In this document: positions 11,114 through 22,375 of the stretch, in pieces
Layout of the letters: every line of letters begins with the position of its first letter
Position numbering within the stretch: position 1 is the stretch's first letter
Assembly: GCF_000708205.1 (NCBI RefSeq)
Contig: NW_014575555.1
Span: forward strand, 124,001-188,000
Length of the DNA stretch: 64,000 bases
Reading direction: 5' to 3'
From: Mixia osmundae IAM 14324
Lineage: Eukaryota; Basidiomycota; Mixiomycetes; Mixiales; Mixiaceae
Program-made: the position numbers and the translations under genes
The notes under the pieces: generated by a model
What the model was told of the DNA's origin: nothing
The model's input: only the letters and a program-made list of their open reading frames with translations
Database searches by the model: none

Positions 11114-13132
11114 TCATGCCATGACTGTTGCAGGAGAGGACATGGTCGGTACTTCGGGCATTGCCGAAGGGTGACTGGCAGGCGTCTGCTGACTTGCACC
11201 GGCAATGCGCTGAGGAGCCGTGCCATCGAGCAGACCGAGCTGTGCGTCGGTCCAGAGTCGCTCTACCTTTGCAGGCTTGGCAACGCCAACGTTGGCTCTG
11301 CCGCCGAGCGCTGCCCAGTCTGAAGTCTTCTTGAGACCCAACCTGGCCCAGACTTGCTGGAGTGACTTGACGAGGTGGCGGTGCTGATCAGCAGTGTGGC
11401 CTGGCGTAGGCGTGATACGAAGTCGCTCTTCACCGACGGCGACAGTGGGGTAGTTGATGGCTTGGATGTAGCATCCATAATCATTGAGCAGCATGTCAGA
11501 GGCATCCTTGGCGAGTTGGGCATCGCCGACGAGTACAGGCACGATGTGGCTGGGATTGGGAATGACAGGAATGTCTGCGCTGGCGAGATCATTCTTGAGC
11601 TCGATCGTATTGAGCTGTTGCAGGCGACGATCGCCAAGGTAGTTGACCTGGTACTGGATGGCAGCGCGAGCGCCAGAGACGACCGCTGGCGGCAAAGAAG
11701 TGGTGAAGATGAAGCCAGGCGCATACGAGCGAACGACGTCGATCAGATCGGCAGAGCCAGCTACGTAGCCACCGACGACGCCGTAAGCTTTGCCGAGCGT
11801 ACCGGTGAACATATCGACGCGGTCCATGATGGTGCCAGCAGACGCGCCGCGAGCTTGCGCCTCGTAGTCGAGGTGCTCCGCAACACCAGCACCGCGGGGG
11901 CCGTACATGCCGACTGCGTGTACCTCATCGAGGAAGGTGATTGCACCATACTTTTCGGCGAGCTCGACGATACCTTCGATAGGTCCGACGGAGCCGCACA
12001 TGGAATAGACAGATTCGAAGGCAATGATTTTCGGCGTCTCGAGTGGCAACGAGGCAAGCTTCGCTTCAAGATCGGCCAAGTCATTGTGCTTGAAGACCAT
12101 CTTGCGCGCTTTGGAATGCTGTATGCCTTGGATCATGGATGCGTGGTTGCTCGAGTCAGACAAGAAAACGCAATTCGGCAGCTTCTGACCGAGTGTAGCC
12201 ACTGTTTGGCCAATTAGCGAAGATCTAAAGGATAATCTGGAACAGAACGTACGAGTAGCATCGTTGGCGACGTAGCACGAACTGAACACGAGTCCAGCTG
12301 GCTTCCTATGGAGATCGGCAACCTCTGCCTCGAGCGAGAGGTGCAGGGCGGCATTGCCCGCGATATTGCGCGTGCCACCGGCACCGGCGCCGTATTTCGT
12401 GAGGGTATCGTGCATGGCGTTGACGACGACGGGGTTGCGTCCCATGCCTAAGTAATCGTTGGCGCACCAAACGGTGACTTCATCGCCTTCGACGGCAGTA
12501 TGGGCTACAGGCCATTTCGCAGCAAGCCTATTGATATTGTTGAAATAACGGTAGGAGCGGTCGCGATGCTTCTTGTCCAACTCCTCGCCGTAAAAGGCGT
12601 TGTAGTCGAAGCGACCTCGCCGGACGCCTGTCATGCCCTGATTGAGCCGGGTAGCCTCTGAGCCCGAGCCCGCCTTGAAGGCAGAGGTGACGGGCGATGT
12701 ACCGGAGCGAGTGGACGGCGCCGTGCGGCTATCGTGCTCGGGTGTGACTGACGAGCGAGTCATAGCCTGAGCAGCGAGTGACTGTGCACGCCGCGCGGCT
12801 TCGGCACCGGCAGCAGCATGGGGACAGATGCCGCCTTGACCCGGCTGGATGGTAACGCCCGAGGATCGGTGGATCTCGTCGATCTCCTTGCGGTTGGCAA
12901 CGGCAGCATAGCCTCTGATCTGGCCTGTCGATGCTGCACAACTGAGCTGAACCTGTCGGTACTGGATCGCGGCTGCCATGATGGGACAGTCACCGGCCTT
13001 GCGGCGCAGTCTGTTGACACCCTCGATCGAGCTCGTGCTCAGGTGACGGAGGGTAGGCGCAGATGTGCGCTTCAAATAGGGGCACACATGGCTGTATGCT
13101 TTGAGCGTCGACGGCGTCATGAGGGAGGACAT
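11114..13132 (-). CDS. HEM1: 5-aminolevulinate synthase, mitochondrial
   Basis: The first step of haem synthesis: glycine plus succinyl-CoA to 5-aminolevulinate, PLP-dependent, in the matrix. The start [20 protein letters not shown] begins a long presequence containing three Cys-Pro motifs (HVCPYL, DCPIM, ICPHA), the type known as haem regulatory motifs. The catalytic core starts at [20 protein letters not shown]. It includes [23 protein letters not shown] and the PLP lysine in [10 protein letters not shown]. One intron at 12202-12252 is needed to restore [20 protein letters not shown]; it is 51 nt with no stop in frame. The C-terminal tail after the catalytic domain is Pro/Ser rich. The mitochondrial neighbours ISU1 and COX15 lie a few kb away. 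Confidence 0.92.
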   Translation of the reverse strand: MSSLMTPSTLKAYSHVCPYLKRTSAPTLRHLSTSSIEGVNRLRRKAGDCPIMAAAIQYRQVQLSCAASTGQIRGYAAVANRKEIDEIHRSSGVTIQPGQGGICPHAAAGAEAARRAQSLAAQAMTRSSVTPEHDSRTAPSTRSGTSPVTSAFKAGSGSEATRLNQGMTGVRRGRFDYNAFYGEELDKKHRDRSYRYFNNINRLAAKWPVAHTAVEGDEVTVWCANDYLGMGRNPVVVNAMHDTLTKYGAGAGGTRNIAGNAALHLSLEAEVADLHRKPAGLVFSSCYVANDATRTFCSRLSFRSSLIGQTVATLGQKLPNCVFLSDSSNHASMIQGIQHSKARKMVFKHNDLADLEAKLASLPLETPKIIAFESVYSMCGSVGPIEGIVELAEKYGAITFLDEVHAVGMYGPRGAGVAEHLDYEAQARGASAGTIMDRVDMFTGTLGKAYGVVGGYVAGSADLIDVVRSYAPGFIFTTSLPPAVVSGARAAIQYQVNYLGDRRLQQLNTIELKNDLASADIPVIPNPSHIVPVLVGDAQLAKDASDMLLNDYGCYIQAINYPTVAVGEERLRITPTPGHTADQHRHLVKSLQQVWARLGLKKTSDWAALGGRANVGVAKPAKVERLWTDAQLGLLDGTAPQRIAGASQQTPASHPSAMPEVPTMSSPATVMA

Positions 13133-13478
13133 GCCGGCCGCTGTGATTTTGTGTCGAGGACTCTCGGACCGTTGCTCTTTTCGCGAGCTGCCGCTTCGAT
13201 GGTCTTGTGCGGTATCGACTAGGACCAAGGGGTGTACGCTGATGTGTCCTGTCACGCTGCACAAGCCGATACTGCGCTCCTCGAATCTCGATGGAATTCA
13301 GCGGCGGCGCAAGATCGAGCGACCAATCAAAAGCGCGTGTTTTACCTCTGCGCGGCTGATACTCCAAAGTGATTCGTGTGTGTGTGTGTGTGTGTGTGTG
13401 CTTTCAGGTGCAGGCATCTCTTGCGCACAGTCCTCTCCATTCATATTCATACAAACATGAGCGTCCACAACAGCTCCA
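13133..13478. other. Intergenic region upstream of HEM1
   Basis: Holds the HEM1 promoter side and a GT microsatellite. An in-frame upstream extension of HEM1 to 13264 exists but would place a non-mitochondrial-looking sequence before the presequence, so it was not used. No other feature seen. Confidence 0.4.
13376..13400. repeat. GT dinucleotide microsatellite
   Basis: An uninterrupted run of about twelve GT units in the HEM1 upstream region. It is likely to vary in length between strains and could influence promoter structure. Confidence 0.9.
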
Positions 13479-13787
13479 TCAGAAGCCCAGCCTCGACAAC
13501 TCTTGTCCAATCTGCACGGTCCTCGTCGCAGCCCCGGCGTCTTTGACCGAATATGCGGGCGGCGGGCAGAGGTCCGCTTCCTGCCGCCTGCTCTGTGCTC
13601 TCGCTCGCTTGGAGATGCGATCGTTGCTCGGCTTGCTCTTGCTCTGACCCTTGGCCTTGGACTCCATCATCGACGATACGAGCAATGTCACGCCACCGAA
13701 TGCAGGATGTGAAGTCATCTACCAAGCGCATGTTAGCCAAAGTTGCTGGGTGACTGCTTCGATTGACATACTCTGGTAGAAAGTAAC
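13479..13787 (-). CDS. Small hypothetical protein
   Basis: Not recognised. Two overlapping readings are possible: an unspliced 79-codon frame (13479-13718, start MTSHPAFGGVTLLV) or a spliced form starting further upstream near 13770 (MSIEAVTQQLWLTC) joined to the same C-terminal frame. The shared part is highly basic (KSKPSNDRISKRARAQSRRQ) and ends ELSRLGF. Basic, short, compact-genome proteins of this type are often ribosome- or RNA-associated, but nothing specific is visible. Confidence 0.3.
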
Positions 13788-14228
13788 GTCGAATGTCAAT
13801 CTATGCAAGCTCTGGTGCAATGCTATGGCAGGGGTTGTTCGCTGGCTTGCTTGGCTTGACTTGGCTTTGCTCAGCTGGGGAGAGTATGGTTGTGACGCAT
13901 GACATGAACCTCAACCCGGTCTTATACGAAGGCAAGCGCATCGCAGTCTGCTCAACGACGATTCAGTCCATAATCTCATCAGCTCCAAGTCTCGTCGATA
14001 CTCAGGGACGCGCTAAATTCAGCCACAGCACAAAGGCGTCTCAACAATGGCGACCGCGCGTCTGCTTTCATACCTGTCTTGCATGCCTACTTGACCTCAC
14101 TGTGACGTCGTCTGAGCCGTCGCGATGCCCTCCTGCCAGTTGCTGTGTCGCATCCTCGGTCGTCATGACCCTCTCGCCAAATTGCACGACCCCAATTCTC
14201 GTCTTGCTCTCTCATCTCAGATATAGTC
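13788..14228. other. Intergenic region before the secreted-protein pair
   Basis: About 440 bases without a convincing gene. A plus-strand open frame begins at 13793 with a hydrophobic start, but it runs into the promoter of the next gene and shows no motif or splice support. Pyrimidine-rich sequence (tctcatctcag) occurs just before the next start codon. Confidence 0.35.
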
Positions 14229-14765
14229 ATGTTACTCAAGGTCGCGCCCGCCCTCACGCTTCTCGTCACACTCGCTTCACATGTGTATGGCAATGGCGTC
14301 GACTCATCAGAGAACCCATCGGCAAGCGCAGGCGGAGCAAATGCAGTCAAACTTTTCTTCACGCCCGCGTGGGTCCCGGAGTACTCCGTCAAGTGGACTG
14401 TTCACCCCGATGTATGCCTCTCCGCTTACGTTGCCCCGCGTTGCTCAGGTAAAGCAAGCAGGGCATCTGGTATGATGAGCCAAAGCAAAGCATCATCCGG
14501 GTCGGTCATTCGCCTTTGACGGGCAAGATGTACCGCACGACCGAGTATTACTGTGCGTGACGTTTCAGTCTATCTCCTTGATTGCTAGACTGATTGCGAG
14601 GCAGTCGATGGTGTGGCGTTCACGCTCTTCTATGGTGAGGCAGGCAAGATCGAGGCTGTTCGTGTGGACGATCCGATCATGTCGCACCTGCAAAAGGCCA
14701 TCGTCGACGGAGTCTCAGTTCCCGTCGTGCCCGGCATCAACGATGTCTTCAACAATGACGTCTAA
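14229..14765 (+). CDS. Small secreted protein, hypothetical
   Basis: A short protein of about 145 residues with a clear signal peptide (MLLKVAPALTLLVTLASHVYG). Three exons are joined by two introns. The mature part reads KLFFTPAWVPEYSVKWTVHP, then GIWYDEPKQSIIRVGHSPLT, then DGVAFTLFYGEAGKIEAVRV, ending FNNDV. No transmembrane segment follows, and the mature part has very few cysteines. Family not recognised. It lies head-to-tail with another secreted-protein gene less than 200 bases downstream, so the two may be co-regulated; an effector or cell-wall role is possible but unproven. Confidence 0.6.
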
Positions 14766-14932
14766 TAATAATGGAAGCCAATGCATCGCTTTTGCGCCCG
14801 TAACGACTACACCTGAGACGCGGCTCGGCCACTTTGCGCTGGATGCTTGCACTGCCTTTGCATCGCATCTGCAAGCGTGCTGCACCCTTCTTCTCCAGCT
14901 CCCTCCTTCCTCTCAATCTGCGAGCTACAGAC

Positions 14933-15780
14933 ATGCTTTCCTTCGGCCTTCTTTCGCTCGCCCTTGCCAGCCAAACGCTCGCCTTACCCTCTACGACTGC
15001 GCCCACGGCTTTCGTCACGACTTACAACGTCACTTGTACGCACCCTGCCATCCTACGAACGTCGTACTCATCCTGTACTCTCAGTCGGTTCGATTGGCTA
15101 CTGCCCGATCAATGGTCCCAAGGATCCCTACCGCTCCGTCGGCATGAGAAACGGCAATCTCCTCGTGCACATCTCCAGCAATCCTGATACCGCGCCAACT
15201 TTCGTAAGGCTCACATGATGCAGACTCATTGGAATGTAGCTGACTCTTTGGTATGAACGCATAGTCAGACGCTGCCGTCGAGGGTACGACGGCTGCGCCT
15301 ACGGCACCCTTCAATGGCAAGGCGTGGACTTTGAAAGTAGCAGCGCCGGATGTGCCCCTCGTCCCCACCAAGTGGGATGATTGCTGCACCGGTACGCCTT
15401 GTGGCATGGTGTACGACGAGATCTGATCCGTCAAGACAGCGAGTTCTTATCACGAGATCATCTTCCCGATCGATGGCACAGCCGCTACGACGAACACGTA
15501 CGAGGGCGGAGGTCATGCAGGCGCATCGATGCTGCAGGTGAGTCTGTTGCCTCGACCTTGTGGTATTGTTGATCGTTGGGATGGTCGACCAGCACTGCTA
15601 TGCTGATCGCAAGACCAAGAGTGGCGACTCCTGTCAAAAGACCCTCGGCTTCAAGTCAAAGGCCGATAGTGGGTCGCTCGCTTGCTCAACGTTGCATCGC
15701 TGATCTTGGCGGCAGCGATCAATGCTTGCGACATCAGCCAATCGTTCTGGGAGGCTCCCATCGTTCAAGCAAAGGCTTGA
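14933..15780 (+). CDS. Secreted Cys-containing protein, hypothetical
   Basis: Starts with a signal peptide (MLSFGLLSLALASQTLALP). Six exons are joined by five GT-AG introns of about 46-75 nt, and all junctions keep frame. The mature protein reads FGSIGYCPINGPKDPYRSVG, RNGNLLVHISSNPDTAPTF, WDDCCTASSYHEIIFPIDG, GDSCQKTLGFKSKADTINAC and DISQSFWEAPIVQAKA. Five cysteines, including a CC pair, suggest disulfides. No known domain recognised. The small size, secretion signal and dense introns resemble candidate effectors or surface proteins of plant-associated basidiomycetes; this is an inference. Confidence 0.6.
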
Positions 15781-15846
15781 TCTGCGCAGGTACGCCAATG
15801 CATTGCTAGCCTTTTGACAAGGCCGGGACTACCTGTGCTAGCTGGC

Positions 15847-16679
15847 TCACGAGGAGGATGATGATGACTTGGACTTGAGCCACTCTTGAGGATAGTCTTT
15901 GAAGGTAACGCCAGCATGACGCTTCTTGATCCTCGCCAGCGTCGGCCTGTCGTCCAAGGGGATATCGCTCAGATCGACCGACTTGTCCTGCGAGTCTTGC
16001 GTCAGGTTGAGTACGACACGACGAGGACGCAATAGCTCACCCTTGCAGAACGTATCAGCCTGTCCAACGTGTCTGAGCACCACTTTGCATTTGCCTCTTG
16101 GGTATTGTACCGTTGGCAGCTGATGGCGATGACGTCCTTCTCTGCATCCCAACGTGTACCCGCGAGCTTCCTGATAGTATCCCTGGCCTCACCAGTCGGA
16201 AGCTCGAGCGAATTGATGGGCACGGTGATGGCGACTTTTTGATCTACCGCCGTCGGCACGCCTATCCACTTTTGAGTGCGGACTTGTATCACTTCATCCT
16301 TTGCAGGTGGTACGAAAGGACGTCGTAGATCTGCTCCAGCGCTCACCGGTGAGCCAAGTCTACTAGCTCAGCAGGTGAAAGACGAGCCTTTGAGGAGAGG
16401 CAGTTGAAACTCGATCAGGCGCAAGTAGTGTAACCTTTCGCGGTCCTTGGCGAGCGCGAGGTGACCGTACGAAGGAAGATCATCGTAGCCGTAGGGTTCC
16501 ATCTCGTCCATGTCCATGCCCGGCTCGAGCAAGATCTCTGGCACACGGTCGACTCTCTGGGCTTGCCTGCGCGTTGTGGTGCATATACATCGCCTGCTGA
16601 AGCTCGTCGGCGGTAGTTGTGATGTCGATGAGCATGGAGCTGGCAGTGGCGCAGCAATCAGAGGTCGTAATCGCAGCAT
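15847..16679 (-). CDS. Mitochondrial small-subunit ribosomal protein mS35
   Basis: A mitoribosome small-subunit protein (MRPS35/Rsm24 family). The start MLRLRPLIAAPLPAPCSSTS is an Arg/Ser-rich, acid-free mitochondrial presequence. Later exons give RRPFVPPAKDEVIQVRTQKW, then KVAITVPINSLELPTGEARD, LAGTRWDAEKDVIAISCQRY and KWCSDTLDRLI, the conserved mS35 domain (P-P-K-D, G-x-R-W, I-x-C-x-R). The last exon ends in a Lys/Ser run. Two GT-AG introns are visible. The start is divergent from the iron-sulfur scaffold gene, 130 bases away, which also encodes a mitochondrial protein. Confidence 0.8.
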
Positions 16680-16809
16680 GGCAGGTCGACCTTGGACTCT
16701 CGCAGAAAGAGCACGACACGTATCGGACACGTCACCTGGGTGGCGTCAATCGATGATGCCGCGGCCAGACGGATCGATTTGGCTCAGAAGACTTTGAGAC
16801 GAGACGAAG

Positions 16810-17702
16810 ATGCAAGGAAGAGCCATGATCAGGCCTGTCACGGCATCAGCCAAGTCGTTGCTATCAGCCAAGACGGTTGCCACTCGACAGACGGGCGCAC
16901 ACTTGAGCACCCTCTCACCCTCGACTTCTTCAGTGCTCGTGCGCTCCAGACGATCTGCTCAACCCTCCTCGACGTCAGGTCTATCGAGTGCGAGGAGGAG
17001 CTACCACGCCAAGGTGCTCGATCACTACGAGCGACCTCGTAATGTGAGCCTGCCTCGCTTCGCTTGACTGCGTCAAAGCTCGATGGATGCTGACTGAGGC
17101 GACTTTGTTTGATAGGTCGGCTCGATGGACAAGAAGGATATCAACGTCGGTACGGGACTGGTCGGCGCACCAGCATGTCAGTCTCCAGGCAGTGAGATGC
17201 TACCTTGGCTGAAGCATCGATCACAGGTGGTGACGTGATGAAGCTTCAAATCCGAGTCGACGATCAAGTAGGTCACCGTTCGCAAAGCACTCGCTCATGT
17301 GCTCATCATATCAACGACCATCAGGGAGTCATCTCAGACGTCAAGTTCAAGACCTTTGGTTGCGGATCCGCCATCGCCTCATCGTCGTACATGACCGAGC
17401 GCGTCAAGGGCATGACGCTCGAGGAAGCCGGCAAGATCAAGAACACCGAGATCGCAAAGGAGCTCAGTCTCCCGCCCGTCAAGTATGTCAGACCTGTTTG
17501 TCCCGCCTGATGACACGTGTGCTCATAGGCAAGCGATAGGCTACATTGCTCCATGTTGGCAGAAGATGCGATCAAGGCCGCCATCCGTGATTTCAATGAG
17601 AAGCGCAAGCAAGGTCACGCCTCAAAGGGCGGCTTCATCGATGTCTCCCAGAGCACCGCAACTGGCGAGACGGTCGCAACTGCTCACCCTACCGCTGCAT
17701 AA
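16810..17702 (+). CDS. ISU1: Iron-sulfur cluster scaffold protein IscU/ISU1
   Basis: The matrix scaffold on which the cysteine desulfurase complex builds 2Fe-2S clusters. After a Ser/Arg-rich presequence the mature protein reads YHAKVLDHYERPRN and GSMDKKDINVGTGLVGAPAC. Then come GDVMKLQIRVDDQ, VISDVKFKTFGCGSAIASSS and LHCSMLAEDAIKAAI. The three ligand cysteines (APACGD, FGCGS, LHCSML) and the Asp after the first are present. The LPPVK segment, the Hsp70 (Ssq1) contact, is intact. At least four introns; the first ligand cysteine codon is split by an intron near 17177. The C-terminus has a short Thr/Ala tail. Confidence 0.92.
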
Positions 17703-17819
17703 GCTCCCACGACACCTCTGCCTTGCTGTTTTTTCTGCATATTGTGCCCATTGTATACTGTTTTGCGCGCTATGGAGTTGCATGCATTGCAATCAACAAC
17801 AGGACTTTGCAAGGGCTCT

Positions 17820-19560
17820 CTATTGGGTCGTCAAGGGCCGCGCATAGGCTGCTTTGACGGGAGCAGGCCTCCGAGCTAGCCACTGACGTGCGGCTTTGCC
17901 CGGTCTGCGCAAGCTGGCACCGGCAGCAATGCACAGCGAGAGCAGGACAAGACTGCCGGCCTGATGGGCCGCTGCCAGAGGCGTCGGCACGAGGTAGACG
18001 AGCGTCGAGATGCCCAGCGAGACTTGCAAGACGGCCATGCTCATCGAGGCTGTGATCCACTTGTACGTCTGCGGTGGCAAAGCATTGCGCACGAGAGGTC
18101 TGCGAGCATAGAGCCATACGCCGAGGATGGAAACAAAGGTGGTCTCTGCTAGCGTACGGTGATCGAACTGGACCGTCGTCGGGTTCTCAAAGATATTGCG
18201 GCGAATGAGATCGGTGTGACCGTCCTTGTCGCGCGCATATCTCGCATCGAACAGTTCTGCTCGGGGTGGTACGAGATGCTCGCCCATGTAGGGGAACTCA
18301 TTGTAGACCAGGCCAGCATCCAATCCGGCCACAAATGCGCCTGCTCGGGCGATCAGTCATGACACCTGAGCGTTGCAAACTGCCCGTACCTGATAGAGCA
18401 GTCAAGAAAACCAGACCTGTCAGCGCGGTCAGAATGATGCGTGTCCTGCCCGCCGTGCGAGACTGCAAGGTCGAGATCGTGCTGGCGACTGAAGGTAATC
18501 CCGACAGGCCAGTCGATTTGGCAGCCAGACTCCAATCTCTGCCGATGCCCAACGCGACGCGTAGCGAAGCAGCATAGACGATGAAGGCCATACCCAGATG
18601 CGCAGCCAGGCGGTACTGGGAGACACGCGGAACGCCTGAAGGGTTGGCTTCGGCTAGCGCGGCATGAGTGAGACCAGATTTGACCATGTACCAGCCAAGA
18701 GCGCCCTGTGCTCCGATGAGAGTGGCGATCGTGAAGAGCGCTGCCCCGCTCTGCCTGTTCAGTCGCCGTCGGTAGATGAGATAAGGTATCGGCACTGCAC
18801 AACTTTGATCAGTCAGACTGTCTACAAAGCGAAACGGGCAAGACGCACGCAGGAATGCCAGACCGATGACACGGCCCAGCATGCGGTGAGACCATTCCAT
18901 CCAGAAGATGCTCTGAAATTCCTTCATGCCCATGTTCTTGTTCGTGATCTGACCCTCCGGCGTGGCTTTGTACTTTGCAAACTCGACTTGCCATTGATCA
19001 TGTGTCAGAGGTGGCAGCACACCCGTGACGAGCTCCCACTCGGTGATTGACAGGCCTGATTCTGTCAAGCGCGTGAGACCGCCCAAGATGACGATGAAGA
19101 AGACCATCGTCGAGATCGTCAAGAGGTAAGGAACGACGATAGGATCCGTCAGACGAGGCAGCTCCTGACTCGACGAACTATCTCGATGTGTAGGGGCGCT
19201 CCCCCGATCGAGCGCAGCCTTGCGGATGGGTGTCGCAACGGGCAACGTCTGACTGAGCGGCGCACCTGACATTGCAAGTGTGGATGCCGATCGGATCGCT
19301 GCGTGCCCCGTTGCGAGCAAGCTGACGGAACATGGCGAGGACCGTATTGTGCTGCTCATGGATAAGCTTGCAGCAATACTAGAGCTAGCTACTGGCTGTC
19401 GTATAGCCGTAGAGTGCAACGAGCGATGTGCAAAGTTGAACGTTCTCGGCGGCAACCTGGCGGCTTGCGCTAGCTGCCACTGCGCTTGTCTTGCACAGCA
19501 GAAGCCCGAAGCAGATGCCAGTGCCCGTCTGGACACTAGCAATGGCGCTACTCTGCTCAT
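17820..19560 (-). CDS. COX15: Haem a synthase COX15
   Basis: Converts haem O to haem A for cytochrome oxidase, in the mitochondrial inner membrane. A long N-terminal targeting region leads to the first helix (VPYLLTISTMVFFIVILGGL) and the conserved TRLTESGLSITEWELVTGVL block. The axial-type histidines appear in WSHRMLGRVIG, LTHAALAEAN, QFDHRTLAETTF and AAAHQAGS. Two introns are needed near 18793-18848 and 18312-18390; both give clean frames (GLAFLLPIPYLI and ALSGAFVAGLDAGLV). The 3' exon ends in a basic tail. Length and helix order match the family. It is convergent with ISU1. Confidence 0.9.
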
Positions 19561-19738
19561 GCTGCTCGATGAGTGACTGCTCTGAGATTTACGAAATTCA
19601 CCAAAGCGCGCGTTCTGAGTTTGCCCCGATTCGCCACGTATGGCATGCCAGAGAGAGAGAGAGTCTCACCAGGCTTCGCGATATCCCGATGACCTGCGCG
19701 TCATCACACACCCTGCAAAGACTCTACATCACGTATGG

Positions 19739-21498
19739 CTACGCTCTCACTTCGTCTACCTTTGCCTTTTGGAGTGCAAAACCAGGTACCACCCAGGCAC
19801 CGCAACCGCACTGAGCTCCCGACCAGTCGAACGAGCCCAGTTTAGCATTGCACCTCGCGTTCGGGCACGCGAGCTTCCCGCCCAGACTACCTCCTTCGAG
19901 CGTGCTCGACATCCAGGAGAGCGGCTCGACAAAGTAGGCTGAACAGCTTGATGACTGCAGCAACGGAGGGGAGGAAGGCGTCTCGATGACCGGCGAGCCT
20001 TCGCTAGAGCCTGGCGGTGTGGGATCAAACACGGGAGGTAAGGAGACGCGGAGATTGGCCAGGTTGGCTGGCAAGCGATCTGCCAACCGCTTGGGCGCGC
20101 CGTCTGCTGCCGTGCTTTGGATCGAATCAGAGTCATCTGCTTGGCCGTCGGGCTGCTGCCTCTGCTGTCTTTGGCGCTGCTCCACTTCGAGCCGTTGTTT
20201 CTCCTTGAGCTTGAGTTCTTCTAGTTGTGCTCGATATGCAGTCATATCTCGTCTATGGGGCGCAAACGCTTGCTGCCCGACGCCGGGCTCATGCGTCAAG
20301 ATAAATTCGCGCGATGCCAGTTCTCGCCTGCACATCCTACATCGCAGCCTTCGTCCTGAGATGTAGCTACGATCCTGTCCGACATTGACGACGTTGCTCA
20401 CGGGCGGTTTCGGCGCTGGCACAGCAGGCTGCGCAGGCGTCAGCGCTGTCGGCTTTGAGCGAAACGTTCTGCGTGGAGGTGGTGCATCTGCGATGGGTGC
20501 ACTAGCGGCATTGGCAGCCATCTGCCGCACTTCCGCACGTGCAGCCTGATCTGCCTCGCGTCCTTTGCTGCCCCGACTGCTCCTACTGCTGGCGCGTCGC
20601 ATTCGCATCGAGGTGAGAAACTCTGTACGTTGCGCTGACATTTCCTGGGGAGTGATGCTGCCTTTGCGAGAGATGGGTTGGTCATCTCCCTCGACGGAAG
20701 AGATCGATGTCATCCTGAGATCATGAAACGGATCTGAGCCCGATCGCGGTCGGGGCGAGGGGGCAGGAGAGGGAAAATAAGCCAGATAGAGCTTGTCTGG
20801 CACGCCATCGCCGTTGGTGATCTCGCCAACGTTGCCGTGCATGAGGAACCTTCGAAGCTCTGCATACTTGGCAGGATCGGCATCACATTCACATCGCTCG
20901 TACAGCTCCAACTGGCCCATGAAGAATTCTGTTGGCTCTACGATCGTCCGTACGCTCTGTATCCTCGCGATTGCTTCTGCGCGTGCTTGAGGTCAGCAGC
21001 TTGCTTGCTTGCTTGAGCTGCAAAGCGTGCTGACCTTCCACTTCGAGATCGAATTCTGACATGAGGAATGCAGCGACCAGTGTCGTGCTACGCGAGACGC
21101 CCGCCTGACAGTGCACGAGGATGCCGTGACCTTGATTGAGCGAGTGCCTGATGATCTCGTTGGAGCGTTTGAAATGACTGATCATGTCTGTCGAGTTGTT
21201 GTCGTCTACGGCTATGCGAGTGATCGCAAAATCCTCTGGCACGACATATCTCTGCTTCACTGTTGCGAGCGTCAGCCCGACGCCGGGTCTGATGAGGTGT
21301 GACACACTGGCAGAGATGATGTTGTGTATGCCGTGCTCTCGCAGGAGCGGGAAGTTCTGCGAGGACGCCAGATCGCCAATGAAGAGCCCAGGAATGACTG
21401 GCCATACATTGCCTTTAGCGGGAACGCAACCGTCTCGCTGAGCTTCAGAGGCACACACCTTCGTGCATGTGCACTCTTGGTGAGCTTTGCGCCGACAT
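19739..21498 (-). CDS. YVH1: YVH1/DUSP12 dual-specificity phosphatase with zinc-binding C-terminus
   Basis: A ribosome-biogenesis phosphatase that helps release Mrt4 from pre-60S particles. A short first exon (MSAQSSPRVHMHEG) is joined by a GT-AG intron to NVWPVIPGLFIGDLASSQNF. The phosphatase signature is VHCQAGVSRSTTLVAAFLM, with the catalytic Asp region upstream (IAVDDNNSTDM). After a long Ser/Arg/Pro-rich insert, the C-terminal zinc region contains LRCRMCRRELASREFILTHE and GKLACPNARCNAKLGSFDW, then CGCGAWVVPGFALQKAKVDE. The zinc-ligand cysteines typical of YVH1 are all seen. The insert between domains is longer than in yeast. Confidence 0.9.
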
Positions 21499-21935
21499 GA
21501 CGAGCTGGTTCGAAGGTCAGCACGCCTCGCGGTCAAACAGATGTCGAGGTGATCGGCAGCTCGGCAGCTGTAGACTGTAGACGCGACGAATGACGGTTCA
21601 AGGTCAGATGAGAAAGATGCAAATGCGGTAATACAACGACACTCGTGCAATGCAGTACGACGCCTGATCCGCTGCACTGATCGCTCTGCGCACTGTCTAG
21701 CGTGTGCCAATGAGATAGCCTCAGGCAGCCTCCTGATCGGGCCAATTTTCAGACGCACCCAGGGTTTCCGGTATCGAGGCGCTATCGGAGGTTGCGACAC
21801 TCACTCCTTTTCTGGATCGTACAGCCATCTGAGCTCTTCGACATTCGGCTACACTCGGCCGCAGCGTCTCGCTTGAGCTTTTTTGGGCCTTGCCAACGAC
21901 GGACTGGCAGGCTCACGCCTGATCGCCCGTCAGAT

Positions 21936-22375
21936 ATGCAGCCATCACGAAGGATTCTGCTGACTGACTCTGGCCTTGTTGCTGCGTTGGTGAGTCACTG
22001 GCTTCACATGCTGATGCTGGGATGCAGCTGTCGCCCCCGACAGCCTCAAGAGAGGCCGTTGGCTCCGCTACTGCCTCGAGTGGACGTGTGCGGTACTTCT
22101 ATAGAGCGTCTGCCGTCATCGTCTACGAAGCGAGAGGATCTGCGTGCGCAATCACTTTGGCGCAGGCTTGGCTGTGCGCGTCCCATTGTCTTGGATCATT
22201 CTTGGAAAGAGGCCGGAAAGTGCATGGACGGTTGTCTGTGCGTGCTCTGACGAGGCTGAAACTTGTATATGATTCTCATTGGACTGGTCTTCTCCGGAGA
22301 TATGGCACGCCGAAAGATCCGAGACAGATCTACGACGCGCCTGGAAGTCAGACTGTGCTCGCACTGCGTCGTTGA
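21936..22375 (+). CDS. Hypothetical small protein (weak)
   Basis: A possible two-exon gene: MQPSRRILLTDSGLVAAL, a 38-nt intron (gtgagt...gcag), then LSPPTASREAVGSATASSGR and a tail rich in Arg and Leu ending LALRR. Family not recognised. Overlapping frames on both strands are also open, and there is no conserved motif. It may be noncoding. Confidence 0.22.
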
